Shown here piece after piece: positions 44,081 to 57,162 of a stretch of DNA of 64,000 nucleotides. Made by a program: the position numbers and the translations under genes. Source of the stretch: Periplaneta americana (Eukaryota > Arthropoda > Insecta > Blattodea > Blattidae). The notes below the pieces were generated by a model. That model saw nothing but the letters and a program-made list of their open reading frames with translations, ran no database searches and was not told the DNA's origin. Within the stretch, counting starts at the first letter, position 1. Every line of letters begins with the position of its first letter. The stretch covers positions 69,263,001 through 69,327,000 of the forward strand of contig NC_091124.1 of the NCBI RefSeq assembly GCF_040183065.1, given 5' to 3'.

Positions 44081-46154
44081 CATTTTTCAGTAGTATCGCA
44101 AAAACCACGATAGGTTTCATTTGGTATCGAGGTCAGGAACTCAAGAATAATAAGCCAGCAAGCTAAGTTGTACTATATAAGTATTTATAGATTCCACAAT
44201 GTCATTTACTAATTACACACTATAGTATAAGAATAGCTTCATTGTTCTGTTGTCGCCTTATGAGCTTATTATAGACTCTGTAGTTCAAACGGACGTTAAA
44301 GAACGTACTTAAGTACGACCACAATCACAATAATAAAATTATTACCGGTAGCAAAGCCACAAAATCTTGTGAAGAATTTTAATATTATTTCTGAAAGGTT
44401 GATAGCTAAAATTCTGATTTCTTGTATAAATGAAGACTTTGTACTGTTATGAAGGGCTTTCACACCCTTGAAGAAGTTTTGCCTTGAGCAATATTTGTGT
44501 TTCTTCGCCATGGCATTAGACCGAATCACCTTGACGAGATCTACAAAAGCCAAAAAGTTAATTACAAAAACATAAACAACCACATGTATTAATAAAACAA
44601 CATGTTGTGACTAAGTGTAACTACTACCAGCAACTAAATGTAAAAGCTGATGAAAGTGACTCGTCGTAGGGCCGGTCATAAAACTCGTCTAAGCTTACCA
44701 TACGTCCCGTAAAAAACGAGACAGTCCCCCTTTTTGGCCTACGTGTCCAGCGTCCGCGCAAAAGTTCCATATTTTAATCAAACTTTATTTCAGAATGTAA
44801 AAATCAGTAATTTCTCTAACTGATGTTTACTTCATAAATTCATATTGAAATTACTGTTTTGATTTGTATAAACGTTTGCTAATGTTTGATTTTGAAATCA
44901 GCAAACACGAATGAATTATTTATGAAAGGTACTTTCAGACAAAAAGATAAGTGAAAAGTACTGTTAAGTGACGTAAATAAATTGACAAGAGTAAACAATA
45001 GTATTCTTTCTTCAGTTAACTCCCTTGTTTCAAGCTTACTTAATACGTTTTTCAGTCACTTCTAACTTCAATTTTCTTAGGAGAAAAAAGATGTCGATAG
45101 TAAAAGTGTCCCGAATTTTCATAAGAAATTTATTTAGCCTATGGGAGGCTGTCGATACGAACAATTTTCTGACAGGAATGAAGGAACTGGCTGAACGACT
45201 ATCATTTCCAGTTATCACAGTAAGATACATTATAAAGATTTGCGGAAGCTATCCTGTTGGAGGTCAGTAGTTTTACGTAACTCGATATTTAGTGCCTTTT
45301 GGACCTTGATCGTTATCTCGAACGATTGCAGAAAAAGGCACTGCTAGCGAAATCTGGTGATCCGCATAGCAACACGTAATATATGATGCACCGTGAGATT
45401 AGGGAAAAGTGTCATCTGTGAAATATACAGCGAACTAATATAACATTGATGGTAACAAATGAGCAAACTTTGCCACATATTTATTACACATACAGCTCAC
45501 TCTAGCGGTACATCTCGTCATGTCTTAGAGCAGAAAGCTGCGAATCTTATCACAGTTATCACTGTTGAACACTATTCCTAAAGCATAGCATAATAACCTT
45601 AGTACAGTACAGTCGAGGGAAATTTCCTTTTTCGAGGATTATTTAGACTTCTTTTTTGAAGAAAAGGGGTTTTTTAATTTCGGGGGAATTTCTGGGATAG
45701 TCAACATTGAGTCGAAAGTTTAAATAAACTTTATACTGTTGACTTTCAGCTTTTTTTTTTCATCCACTTTGGCAGAACCATCAAATTAGCTATTAAGTTA
45801 GTTTTTGTTAGCTGTACGCACTTTGTTGTGCAGTGTATAGTTACAGTTTCAAGCTATAGTATGAAAAAGAAGAAGGATTTTACTGGCCAATTTAATGTTT
45901 CAAACATTTCAGCTCTTGCTAGACTAGTGTTAACGGTGACAAAAGAGATCTCCAATTTAATATGAAGGTATGTGCTCAGTAAATTTAGTTTATGTCTATG
46001 CATGTGTACTGTAAATGTAACCTACTAATATTAAATTAGGTTTGTTGTTTAGTGAGTTGAATTTTGGAAATTTTCTGAAACAAATTAAAGATTGCTTTAG
46101 CAAGGGGAACCATTTTTTATACTTAATACCACGAAAGATTATTCATATTTCGTG
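44081..46154. other. Unassigned stretch
   Basis: About 2 kb without a recognised gene. The 95-codon minus frame at 44296-44583 and the 81-codon plus frame at 45025-45270 have no recognised domain. gtgcctttt and aaaaggcac form a hairpin at about 45291-45341. Confidence 0.4.
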
Positions 46155-46247
<93 letters not shown>

Positions 46248-46290
46248 GTTTATTTTAACAGGCAGAGTTAAGGCCATCAAATTAGCTGGG
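46155..46290 (-). mobile_element. LINE-D 3' tail with long (AAT)n
   Basis: 92 bp of AAT units (46155-46246), then ggtttattttaacaggcaga and gttaaggccatc, the inverted end of LINE-D. Similarity stops near 46282, so this is a very short 5'-truncated insertion or a remnant. Confidence 0.65.
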
Positions 46291-46624
46291 AAAAATATAG
46301 TATGACAAAAAGGTTAATTTTTGTGAGGGAGAAGGTAAATTTTTTCGAAAGGTCTTATCATCATTGCTTTAGTACCTAATTTGTTTTGTACAGAAACAGG
46401 AGCGGCGCCAGCATAGGAGCTTCGGTGGGCTAGTAGCCACTCAAAGTTAACCTGTGTCACCCTTCTACTCCTCCTTTACTATGCACAGACACCGAACATA
46501 TGGCGAAATCATGTATCGGATTACTTACAACACAATGTATTCAGTATTTTAAATATTTAAAAATTTCCTTAGTATGTTTATGCTATGCCATTCAAAACTA
46601 ATTATCTAGCTAATATTTGAAACC

Positions 46625-46990
46625 TTTCATTTGACCAAAAGTTTAAAGGGGTGGAACAACGTATATTTTTGTCCGTCAACATACAGTCAGCGTCGTGTCG
46701 TTGCTGCACTCGGAAGAGGTTTCCTTGCAATGAGACAACGCATGTGGTTTCAACATGATAGTTGCCCAGCACATTTCACGCCCTTCGTTCCCGCACATCT
46801 TTCCACCTGGGTGGATTACCATTGCATGTTATTTGACCATCAGTGTCACCAGACCTCACCTACATAGATTTTTTCGTCTGTGGTCAATTAGGTAAGTTAG
46901 TGTAGTACGCCGCACCGCTGAAGCAATTGAGGAACAGGTTTGTTGTCCCAGCGAACACAATTAGTGTCAGTGGTCCCCAAGAATTTTCTG
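46625..46990 (+). pseudogene. DDE transposase catalytic relic
   Basis: The plus strand frame includes QRRVVAALGRGFLAMRQRMW and FQHDSCPAHFTPFVPAHLST. In a shifted frame further on come the remains of RSPDLT and of IDFFVCG. FQHDxxPAHF contains a catalytic Asp (codon 46757-46759) of IS630/mariner-like transposases of the kind at 23344-23606. Frameshifts and stops occur after residue 60. The N-terminal half was not found. Confidence 0.7.
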
Positions 46991-47217
46991 TAATTGTGCA
47001 CCTGGTGAATAGATAACCGCTGAATTCTGCAAGGTGATATGTGTGCGATATGTCTGTCCCGACTTCAGCAATTTAGCCCGCTAGGCCAGACTCGACAAGT
47101 TGTCTTAACATATTCGTTAGGTCAAATTCTATCTCTTAAAATGTTTATGAAGACTTTTGGGTCAGCATAATAATGTCATAATGTGGGGGACGCGGAAAGA
47201 GGTTTCTCACTTTAATT

Positions 47218-47640
47218 AGGTCAGCCTATTGGTCTAGTGGTTAGCAACGCTGAGTTCTAACCAGGAGGTTTCGAGTTTGATTCCCCACTCTGCCAAGGGA
47301 TTTTTCCTTGGTTTGGAATTGTTCCCTGGTATGTATGACCTCGGTGTTTGTGTTGACCTAAGTTTCAAGTTACATTTAGGTAGTTATAAGCAGAAAGCGG
47401 ATTTTCGGTCCATACACAGCAACAAGACGTGGCGTCCCTTGATGTACGGAAGGGGCATAGCAATGACTTCCCTGCAACTGACGTACACCTAACGTTCAAT
47501 ATGGGGACCCAAAATCCACTGCCTGGTTCTAAGTGTTGGGAGATGATTGGCGCACCATACCAAAAAATCCGCTCTGAATATACCCTTAAGGATCACAGGC
47601 GATCGCCCGCGACTCGATGGACTTACTTCGTCAGTCATTA
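47218..47640 (+). mobile_element. SINE-E, full-length copy
   Basis: Head cctattggtctagtggttag (box A) and gtttcgagtttgattccc (box B), then ctctgccaagggatttttcc and a long body to gatcgcccgcgactcgatgg. About 400 bp, long for a SINE. The copy at 62850-63250 aligns throughout but is interrupted at 63004-63146. The overlapping frames at 47277-47695 are not genes. Confidence 0.75.
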
Positions 47641-48471
47641 CTACCCTTATTTAAGTTGTTTTACACTACGTAAGTCTCCGAGAAGAATGAGGTGAGGTGG
47701 AAGAATTCAAATGATGAATTAACATCATAAATGCATCTTTTTAATCAGTGGCGGTGCGTCAATAAGAGCACGTGAACACCTTGTTTCCATTAATGCACGA
47801 CTAGTTTTATTATTTAATACCGTATTGACGTAGTGGGGATGTATAATATCAGAATCGAGTATTTTAAACTTCCCGCATCTTGCATAAACTTCTTATGTAA
47901 ACTGGGCAACATGCGTTCACGTACAAGCCGTGCTCTTTTCAAGAAGGTTATAGGAATTTCACGCATGTGCAGGAGAAAATTGTCTTTCGCTGGCCGCTTA
48001 TGACTCGTCAAGAGCACAAAGCGTTAAGTGAACAGTGAATCTATCCTACAGATGTCAGGTGCATCGTTGCTATCGTTCACATGCTATATCTCGAGAAGGA
48101 AATTTAATAGTCTGTTTTATAGCCTGTAGGTGCCAGCATCTCACTGTCGGAACGTTTACTTTATGTGTACAGTGCTGCTACGAGAGTGTAGTTTTACGAG
48201 AGTATAGTTTGTGAATTACTATACTTCAGTGTCAGTATAATAGCATAATTTGGCTTTCAAACACGTGCTGGATGAATATGGTGGTGGTATGAATTTAAAC
48301 ATCTGTATGGTAGTGTATAATATTTACTGGCATGTATTTATAGTAATCAATCTATGCGAATGGGATTACAGTACTGGTTTAGGCTATAGTGTATAAGTGT
48401 GTTGTGAATCAAAATATATTACTGTAAATAACGGCATTGTGGTATGTATTCATTTTTAACAAACGTAAACA

Positions 48472-48556
48472 ATGAACTCTGGTCAAGCAATTTGGAACAG
48501 TAAAGAACTGGGTAAACTGGCTTACCAGGAAAAGTTGGAAATGAAAAGACTGGGTT

Positions 48557-48558
<2 letters not shown>
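48472..48558 (+). pseudogene. Possible hAT transposase N-terminus
   Basis: Reads MNSGQAIWNSKELGKLAYQE, then KLEMKRLG, before running into (ATT)n. The pattern Y/EEKL...K.LGR precedes the TTF-type zinc finger in ZMYM1-like hAT transposases as I remember them; here the zinc finger is missing. The support is its position within hAT TIRs. Confidence 0.35.

Positions 48559-48615
<57 letters not shown>
48559..48615. repeat. (ATT)n microsatellite inside the hAT element
   Basis: 57 bp of ATT units at the point where the transposase frame is lost. Confidence 0.97.
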
Positions 48616-48777
48616 GTATGTTCTTTTGAATTTATATACGGTTTTTTCGATAGTGAAACATTGAAATCATGACATTCTATATTAGGCTAAACGTACAATT
48701 TCAAATTCTCTTCGATTTTGGAACACAAAATTGTGAACATATATAATAATTTATCACGAGCCGCCACTGATTTTAAT

Positions 48778-49282
48778 ATTATATATGGGAAACAATTGAG
48801 AAATTGTAGAATGATGGCAGGGAAGCATGAGTACAGTACGATTATTTAATCCTGACAGTCGCCGGCAACATGCGCCTGGGTCAGGCGAATCCATTTATTT
48901 ACGCCAAGGTGTCAAGGGGTGTTTGGGTTAGTTTGTCGCTTGCCTTCTGAGCGATCAGATGTCATGCGTGCGGTAGGGCGGTATGTTTCTAATACATTTA
49001 AGCTCTACTGCATTCTTTTACTGACCGCTCGCCCTTATCTCTACTCCGGAACTCTTCCCCACTACTCCTATTACTTCTCCTCTTTCCCGTCGTCGAGCTG
49101 TCAGGACTAAATAATCGGTCTGTAACGAGAGAAAGCCTTTCCCAAAACTGTCTTTATTCACGAGAAGTTGCATTTGAACTCGCCGGTTGAAGTCTGGCTT
49201 TTGGAGTGGAATAACAGAGTACCGTTAATTGCTGCGTAGTTAATATGTTCAATGAAGAAGCTTCATTCAATGTTACCAATTT
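48778..49282. other. Unassigned stretch
   Basis: Slightly GC-rich at 48860-49100; no feature recognised. Confidence 0.45.
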
Positions 49283-50030
<748 letters not shown>

Positions 50031-50250
50031 CTTACAAACTGCTTTTAAGGAACCCGGAGGTTCATTGCCGCCCTCACATAAGCCCGCCATCGGTCTCTAT
50101 CCTGTGCAAGATTAATCCAGTCTCTATCATCATTCCTCCCTCAAATCCATTTTTATATTATCCGTCTCGGCCTCCCCAAAGGTCTTTTTCCCTCCGGCCT
50201 CCCAACTATATGCATTTCTGGATTCGCCCATACATGCTACATGCCCTGCC

Positions 50251-50305
<55 letters not shown>

Positions 50306-50955
50306 TATTTATACTGCCAGAGTTAAGGCCATAGGGCCTTCTCTTACACTCTACCAGGTCACAAAGTATACAAGCAGTTAAAATTTAACAAAAAGTTAAA
50401 GAACAGAATACTAACATATTACAAAAAAATAATAATAATAGCATAATAAAATCGACACTAAACAACATGAAAATAATACTATAATAGAAAAAAAAAGAAA
50501 GTAAAATACATTGGAATATAGTGAAAGCAACTCATTTAGTACAAATGCTTAATATGGAAAAAACGTAAGGAAGAATATATCAAAATGGAATGTAATAAAA
50601 TAATAATAATAAAAAAGAAAAGAAATACGAAAATTAAATAAAATTCACGATAAAAAGGGTATGATAATAAATTCATCGGCTGATAAAGAGAACAAAAAGG
50701 GGAAAGGAAGGAAAAAGAAATATATAGCCTATATTTTTACAAAACTATGTCAGAGAAAAAGGGCTTATAACTGAAAGGAATCTAATTCAAAAAGTGCAAT
50801 TTTAATTTATTTTTGAAACTACACAATGTCCGACAGTATCTGACATGTTGTGATAGAGTTCCAGAGATGAGCTACAGAGACTGTGAAAGATGAAGAGTAG
50901 AAGGATGTTCTATCTCAAACGTCTGGATTTAATGTTCCTAGTTATGTCCAGAGAA
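50031..50955 (-). mobile_element. LINE-A fragment split by LINE-D
   Basis: 50031-50250 matches the 3' end of LINE-A (gcttttaaggaacccggagg to catgccctgcc). 50907-50955 resumes it exactly (tatctcaaacgtctggattt, aatgttcctagttatgtc). The 656 bp between are a LINE-D copy. LINE-A here has small deletions and is dead. Confidence 0.85.
50251..50906 (-). mobile_element. LINE-D insertion in LINE-A
   Basis: On the minus strand: a decayed C-terminus (FYSSSFTVSVAHLWNSI near 50890-50840), an AT-rich 3' UTR, then ctggtagagtgtaagagaag, gccctatggccttaactctg, ccagtataaatata and (ATT)n at 50306-50251. The LWNSL-type motif is that of jockey/CR1-like reverse transcriptases. No TSD was recognised, so the boundary could involve a small deletion. 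Confidence 0.75.
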
Positions 50956-51364
50956 TCAGTCCCATTCCGAGGCTTATTTGAAGATTTTTCCTAACAATCT
51001 GTTTTTTACGGTGATGGGTTGTTAGCCATTCGCCCAACCCCCCATGCCGTGGTGATAGGGACCGACAATACATGGCCGGTCCCACTTACATTTTCAGTAA
51101 GATATATATGTGGTGATAAAAGCTGTTCTGGTGTGAGCTTTCTTATATTATTTTGGCTTCTCTGCCAACCGCTTTTCAAATTTTGATACCCGCTTGGGCT
51201 CATTACATTAAGCATTTTTACCCAGCCATGAAATGTGTCGTCATGTCCACACCAGGCATGAGATCCTGTGGGGCTCTAATCAGATCTCTGAATAATTGAG
51301 AATTTACTACTACCGCTATCTGACAGTTTTTGGCGGACGATCAATTCGGCGTCACGCAAATACA
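50956..51364. other. Unassigned stretch
   Basis: gtttttacggtgatgggttg, then ttagcc and cgcccaaccccccat, at 51001-51049 looks like an untranslated LINE segment I cannot place. The minus-strand frame 51006-51215 is not convincing as a gene. Confidence 0.35.
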
Positions 51365-51535
51365 AGTGGTGTCCTAGTTTTGCCAAGCGGAGATGATAAA
51401 AAATGAACGGGAAATTGTGGAAAGTGTTGCTGGAATGATGAGCAAAAAACTGAAGAAAAAAAAGGAGAAAAACTTCACTTTGTCTGTCTGTCCCCTACAA
51501 ATACAACTTCATTGTCGACAGAATTTGAACATCTC
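51365..51535 (-). mobile_element. SINE-F copy, decayed
   Basis: Aligns with 63330-63500: gcggagatgataaaaaatga, gggaaattgtggaaagtgtt, gctggaatgatgag, then aaaacttcactttgtctgtc. Box B is nearly lost (agaatttgaacatc). Confidence 0.6.
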
Positions 51536-51690
51536 GTATACCTTGTTGGGTTTTTCTGAGATTTCCTCAAACCGATATGAATTTCAGGTAATCACATAAT
51601 GTATCCTCGGCCTCATCTTCCAAAATACCATATTGTTACAAATTCCATCGACACTAAATAATCTAATAGTTGATGTCTTATCGGTAATTA
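51536..51690 (+). mobile_element. SINE-A 3' part
   Basis: tgttgggtttttctgagatt, tcctcaaaccgatatgaatt, tcctcggcctcatcttccaa, ccatcgacactaaataatct, aatagttgatgtcttatcgg: the body and tail of SINE-A without its tRNA-like head. It abuts the decayed SINE-F, apparently fused to it. Confidence 0.75.
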
Positions 51691-52052
51691 ATCTGTCAAT
51701 ATTGTCTCCTTTATCTTCTTATTGTTAGCTCATCTCTAAGTACCTAATCCCTATAATTTAAAATGACTGTTGAAAAACAATTCCAATAATTTATATATAT
51801 TATACTAGCAGCCTATAATTTTATTCAAAGTAATGTGTTTCCAACCCTGCCTTTCTCCTCTAGACGATTATTGCTACGTTTTAGTACAAGTAATGAACAT
51901 TCGAATTCGAGTTTTGAGTTGTAAATATGGGTTGACGATGATCTTTGGTATTATATCCTGCTGTTCCTATAGTTGTTAAACCCAAATGAGCAAGACTGGT
52001 TTTGTCTTGTCTTTCTCTTCATACCAACAGTTGCAAGGACAATGAACATGCC

Positions 52053-52067
52053 ATGATGATGATGATA

Positions 52068-52130
<63 letters not shown>
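52053..52130. repeat. (ATG)n(AAT)n microsatellite
   Basis: Short ATG run (52053-52066), then about 64 bp of AAT units. Confidence 0.95.
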
Positions 52131-52134
<4 letters not shown>

Positions 52135-52999
52135 TGAAGCAGGAATAAATTGCGAATTTTTAGGCCTTAAATGCCAAGTTACAGCACGGTAGGTCTACAT
52201 AGCGAAGGGAACCTCTCGTTCAAAGATTATCTATCGCCTTTTGTCGTAAATTCATTTGTCTGCGTAAGTGAAACAATAAAGCAGGATGTAACATAAAATT
52301 CATATCACTTTTAAATGCCGATTTTCATTAATAAAATATATTTAAAATGATTACAATACACGGCACGTATTGCTATGTCATGTGAATTTGTGTATAACTA
52401 ATTTATACAACTACAGTAATAGAAATTGTGATCAGATTTCTGAAATGCCAAGCGCATAAACATTTCATGTTAAAAATAGAAAACTTGACAGATGATGTCA
52501 AAAAAATGACGTCTTAAGTATTAAAAAAACTGTTTAAAGTAGAAAATACATAGGATATGAAATTTTACAAAGAGAAAAAATGTACTAACACAATATGTAA
52601 ACAATAATATATTCCCGAAATTAGCATTTCAGTACCAATTGAAAAAATCTATTGATACCTACATAGACACAGATAGTGATAGTGATAGTAATAGTGATAG
52701 TGATAGTGAAACTAGACGCTCGGTACGATTCTCGTGACATGAATTTGCATTATGTAAAAACTCTACTTAAAAATAATCTCATAAAGATTCATAACTAAAG
52801 AGCGCAAATGAGGTGGGCATTGAGAGAATACAAAGTGCTTCAAAGTGCTTTAATGACGTCACGAGTAGTATGGGTGGAGTTGTACCTCACAGGTACGCTC
52901 ACTTTACGTACACAACTCACTGAAGGTGGATGTGATTTCTTAGCATTTATTTGCCATTCTTCGGCAGTTCTTTACTTACTCCAGTACTAGAACATAGCT
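52131..52999. other. Unassigned stretch
   Basis: No gene seen. (agtgat)n-like units lie at 52674-52708. Confidence 0.45.
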
Positions 53000-53299
53000 C
53001 TAGTAAGCTTATATTAAATTAATTTTCATCATTTTACTAGCTATCTCAAATCTCAAATTAATTATAATTGATTGAATTAAATTAGCTCATAAATTAAGTT
53101 ACTACTTTACCTTATAGGTTTATCTAAATTTAAACAAATATGTAGTCTACTAGTCGTTAAAATTTAACTGAAGAATATTGCTGGAGAACCTTTTAAGTAT
53201 AGTGTAAATATTCGTAATTTAAATATGTATTGTATTGATTAAGGCTGGTTGAGTGGAAGAGAAGGCCTTATGGCCTTAACTCTGCCAGCGAAAATAAAA

Positions 53300-53345
<46 letters not shown>
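53000..53345 (+). mobile_element. LINE-D 3' UTR and tail
   Basis: The AT-rich 3' UTR leads into gattaaggctggttgagtgg, aagagaaggccttatggcct, taactctgccagcgaaaata, then (ATT)n at 53302-53345. AAGGCC-ttat-GGCCTT can form a tight hairpin just before the tail. The upstream limit is uncertain. Confidence 0.75.
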
Positions 53346-53346
<1 letters not shown>

Positions 53347-54224
53347 TATACTTGACTTCCTCTCTTAGTTCTTCACATTCATCCACACGTCTTTACTTAT
53401 GTATTCATGCTTCTGCACTGTGTACAGCATTTGTTTGCTTCCCACCGCAATTCTTCTCATCCTTCCGTACTTCGTTACCTTAATTTCGTAGCATTTATTT
53501 ACCTTTATACCAAGATATTGGTAAGATATGCCGAAAGGAAATAAGTCTTGATATTTAAGGACAGTGGGTAGTGATGCCTGTGAGATTAAAGAATTTCAGT
53601 ACAAATTTTAGTTCAGTATTTCTAGGCGTTTAGTGTTCAGAGTGGAATAACATTTTCCATGGTTATACAATAAGTCATTCTTAATGCAGTAGTATAAAAT
53701 ACAACTAATTAGTTTCGTATCCAAGTGCAAAAGAAAGGGCCTAACTGATAACCTAGATCATATATGTAACAGATAGCTCATCCCTATGTTAAAATCAGCA
53801 GCACTTTGAAGAGAACACTTTTTAGGGCCTGCAATTCCGCTCTCTAGTAATCAATCACTGCAGCTCGAGTTTTGGTCACCGCTGCTCTACAACGACAGGA
53901 CTGCGCTAATTCTCGGCTATATCCGCTTCTCTCTATACGGAAGTATAAACCTATGTATCCGTAAGAATTTACAATATAATGTGAATGCAAAAGTATTGCA
54001 TACGATTGCATGACGACGCCCACTATGTTATGAGTCAGATGTCTGTTCGTGATTCATGCCTTATTCACTATGAAGGATCGCATTATTTTTCCATTCTTAG
54101 ACCTAATGTAATGCAAATACAGTAGGATTACAAGTGACACATGCTTTTTTGTCATATATTTTGGGCAATAACTAACCAGTGCTGCAAATAAATTGTCGAA
54201 ACCACATTCTCCTATATTCCTTTT
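53346..54224. other. Unassigned stretch
   Basis: No gene seen. cagcggtgaccaaaactcga (minus strand, near 53890) resembles a hAT end but has no partner. Confidence 0.4.
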
Positions 54225-54549
54225 TATTTCAGAAGGGGGAGCGCAGTAGCGTCGCGGTTAAGGCGTAACGCTACAAACCCGGAAGGTCGCGGATTCAATT
54301 CCTGATGGGGTCATGGATTTTTCCATAAGTCTAATCTTTCTAGCAGTACTATGGCTCTGGGGTCTACTCAGCCCCTAACAAAAGACATTTCTTTGGGGTA
54401 AAGGCAACGGACACGTAGGATTGACACCCCTACTGCCATTAACTTGCCGATTGTCTGTAAAGGTTGGAATCTTAACTTCTCGTCCCACCCTCTGGGGCCT
54501 GGGCCGTCCTGGCCTGTCATGGGGTTACCTTTACATTTTTACTTCAGAA
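54225..54549 (+). mobile_element. SINE-G with imperfect TSD
   Basis: The body is about 54239-54535. Head gtagcgtcgcggttaaggcg (box A) and gtcgcggattcaattcc (box B), then a long unique body (ctctggggtctactcagccc, ggcctgggccgtcctggcct). Flanked by ttttatttcagaa and tttttacttcagaa. No other copy of this family was seen in the window. Confidence 0.75.
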
Positions 54550-54788
54550 ACTTCCGCGACATATTCTTTCTCTGATTACCTCTAGTCTAGTCGACAGCGA
54601 CTTAACCCAACAAATCAAATCTCATTTATTGCTATTAAAGTAAGATGCCGAATCTGTACGTAGACTGTGAAAATGATAATTGGTAGAGCCCGGATGTTTA
54701 AGCATTTATACCAGTTAAAATAGGCAGGCAAAAAAGGCGATAAAACGTTAAAAAAAAAAAACAAATAAATTTTGAAATAGTAATATGC

Positions 54789-54904
54789 GTTACAAGAGCG
54801 GTATGTTGAAGTTTTCATGTTCGAGGAAAAGTTTGAAAAAGCGAAACGTAGTTGAGCTTTTTTAATGTCCGAGAATTGAAAGAAAACATACCGCTCGTGT
54901 ATCA
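54789..54904. repeat. Small inverted-repeat element
   Basis: acaagagcggtatgtt near 54794 and, inverted, acacgagcggtatgtt ending near 54899; about 110 bp in all. The interior has no symmetry. Probably a tiny MITE or its remnant. Confidence 0.55.
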
Positions 54905-56639
54905 TACATTATTTTTGCGAAGATAGTTTATTACATACCTGAAAGAGGAATTTCTAATTAGTTGCAATGAAATCTCCATCTTGGTTTCTGTTCAATGACG
55001 GCAAATTTGCAAAACAAAAATATCTATCTTCAACATTGTTGCTTTAAAATGTTTTCTGAGTATACTATACTCCAGCAGGCCGTGATATACGTCTGTCTTT
55101 TTTTCCCCCAGTCTATGATGAGTCTGGAATCTTGTTGATTTTTTCACGGCTTCCTTAATGTTACTTGCATCACGAGTGCAGTAACTTTAATGGAGTTGTA
55201 GAGTTCACTTAATTTTTGCAAATATTTAAAAACAATAATTAACAGTGCAATTTAGGTGAAATTGCAGTGGTAAGTTTCCAATTTATAATTATTACTATAT
55301 CGAACGTCTCTAAAAATAATATGTTAAAAGCCTAAAGCAGTAAAATCAATATGTCACTTAAGCGGTAAGAAGAGGGAAATTGTTATGTATGTTAGGTTGG
55401 GAACACTGAATGTGGAATTTTAGACTTTCCGCGGATTGGTTTTGTGCGGAAACCAAGCAAATACGCACGATCTCGCACAAAAGACATTATACATTTTAAA
55501 AAGGCGAAATATATTTTAGCAATAAATTTAAATTATATCAACATAACTCACATTTTTACTTCGTAGTTGACACATGTTGACTTATAAAATACTTTTTTTT
55601 TTCGTTATTAACTGAAAGCACAAGCCTTACATAACAAAACTGTTCCATCAGTTTGAAAACACATGGACACCAAAGTCACTAACGTAAGCATGAAGTTTAC
55701 TTTTCAATGGTTTAGTGAATTTAGGCATTCTAGCTAAGCTATCTTATATCCTCTGTTACCCGACAATAACTGACTGTTCCTCACTCAAATGTCTTTCTCC
55801 TACAATAATAAACACGTGTAGCACAAAATTGTAACAGTAAGATTTGAAAATATGAAAGCAAACAATTGAAAATGCTACGTGTCAACTTCTATGAGAACGA
55901 GCTTAATATTTAAAATTATAAAGCTGATTGTTGTTATCGTGAAGACATGACAATATTATATTTGTAACTGTGGATTGTCGATTATTATTCATATTACACT
56001 AATAGTATTAGAGCACGATTATTAGCAGATAAAGCACACCGAAATACATTACTTTTATTTACTATTGTTAGAAAATTAGCCGTTGTTTCAAATATTTAAA
56101 TTTCATACACATTATATTACAATTAATTATAAATTTGCAAAAAAACAAGAAATATTGCTTTAAAATTAAAAAAAAAAAGCATTTATTATTGAATTGGTAA
56201 GAAACACCTTAAAAAGGCAAAATAGGTAAAATAAAAATTAGTTCTGTCACTTTGATTTACACCCAATCACATTTATATCTATGCAAATAATGATTTACTT
56301 CCACCCAGTAAAAAAGGCATTTTGCCAAACATCCGGACCCTAATAATTGGATTGAATGGACATGCCATGGACATAGCGTAGAGGTAGATGTGCTTATCGG
56401 GCGAGACTTTGAGCCACAACAACCCTAAGAACTGTAGGTCAAATAAGGTTTTTATGCTTTGATTGAAACTTTTCTTTCTTTCTGAGCAATTTATAAAATT
56501 ACTAAATGGTATTTCAAAAACCCATAAAATTCCATAATACATGTAAACTAATAACACTGAGAAAGAATCTGATATGAGTCTTCAGAGTCTAGCATTCCGG
56601 GACTTACAATTTGTAAATTGTATTTCTCACTTGTCATAG
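54905..56639. other. Unassigned stretch
   Basis: About 1.7 kb of AT-rich DNA with no recognised gene or repeat; poly-A runs at 56169-56177. Confidence 0.45.
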
Positions 56640-56875
56640 AAGTTAATGAGATAGAATTCCTGTTCTGAGACTGAGTAGGTTCGAATCCCGCTTGGATTGA
56701 TTACACTGCTGGAATTTTTTCCGAGGATTTCCCCAACTGTAGAACAAAATATGTCAGATAATTCTGTAGCATATACTCGAACCCATCTCGCCAAATACCA
56801 TGTCTTTATCATTAATCCTACCTACGCTAATTAACCTCGCAGCTGCTACAGCGTCTTTGATAGATTAAAGGGAAC
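56640..56875 (+). mobile_element. SINE-A copy, old
   Basis: taggttcgaatcccgcttgg (box B), gattgattacactgctggaa, tttttccgaggatttcccca, ctcgccaaataccatgtctt, ctacgctaattaacctcgca, gctgctacagcgtctttgat. Box A is nearly unreadable. Many substitutions relative to 18109-18363. Confidence 0.75.
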
Positions 56876-57060
56876 TGAGACATGATAAAATATTGTTGTG
56901 ATAATGAAGTTATGGTGGGAGGCAAACAATAGGATAAAATATGAAGTATTCTGAGAAACCTACCCCTCCACCGTGTTGTCAACTACAAATCGAAACGAAT
57001 AGCTCTTTGCGAAAAGACATCACATGAGTAAGCAGAAGTTCGCCTGGTGTAGCTAGACAT

Positions 57061-57062
57061 TA

Positions 57063-57161
<99 letters not shown>

Positions 57162-57162
57162 A
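57061..57162. repeat. (ATT)n(ACT)n microsatellite
   Basis: ATT units 57065-57130, then ACT units 57131-57162, immediately beside the LINE-A 3' end. Confidence 0.96.

Larger units (their letters stand above)
47738..48777 (+). mobile_element. hAT transposon, internally deleted, with TIRs and TSD
   Basis: The body is 47746-48769 (1,024 bp). Ends: CAGTGGCGGTGCGTCAATAA and, inverted, CAGTGGCGGCTCGTGATAA. The flanking 8-bp sequences tttttaat (47738-47745) and attttaat (48770-48777) match at 7 of 8, as expected for hAT. Inside, a transposase start may survive (48472-48555), cut off by a microsatellite. About 1 kb is too short for an active hAT element (usually 2.5 kb or more). Confidence 0.82.
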
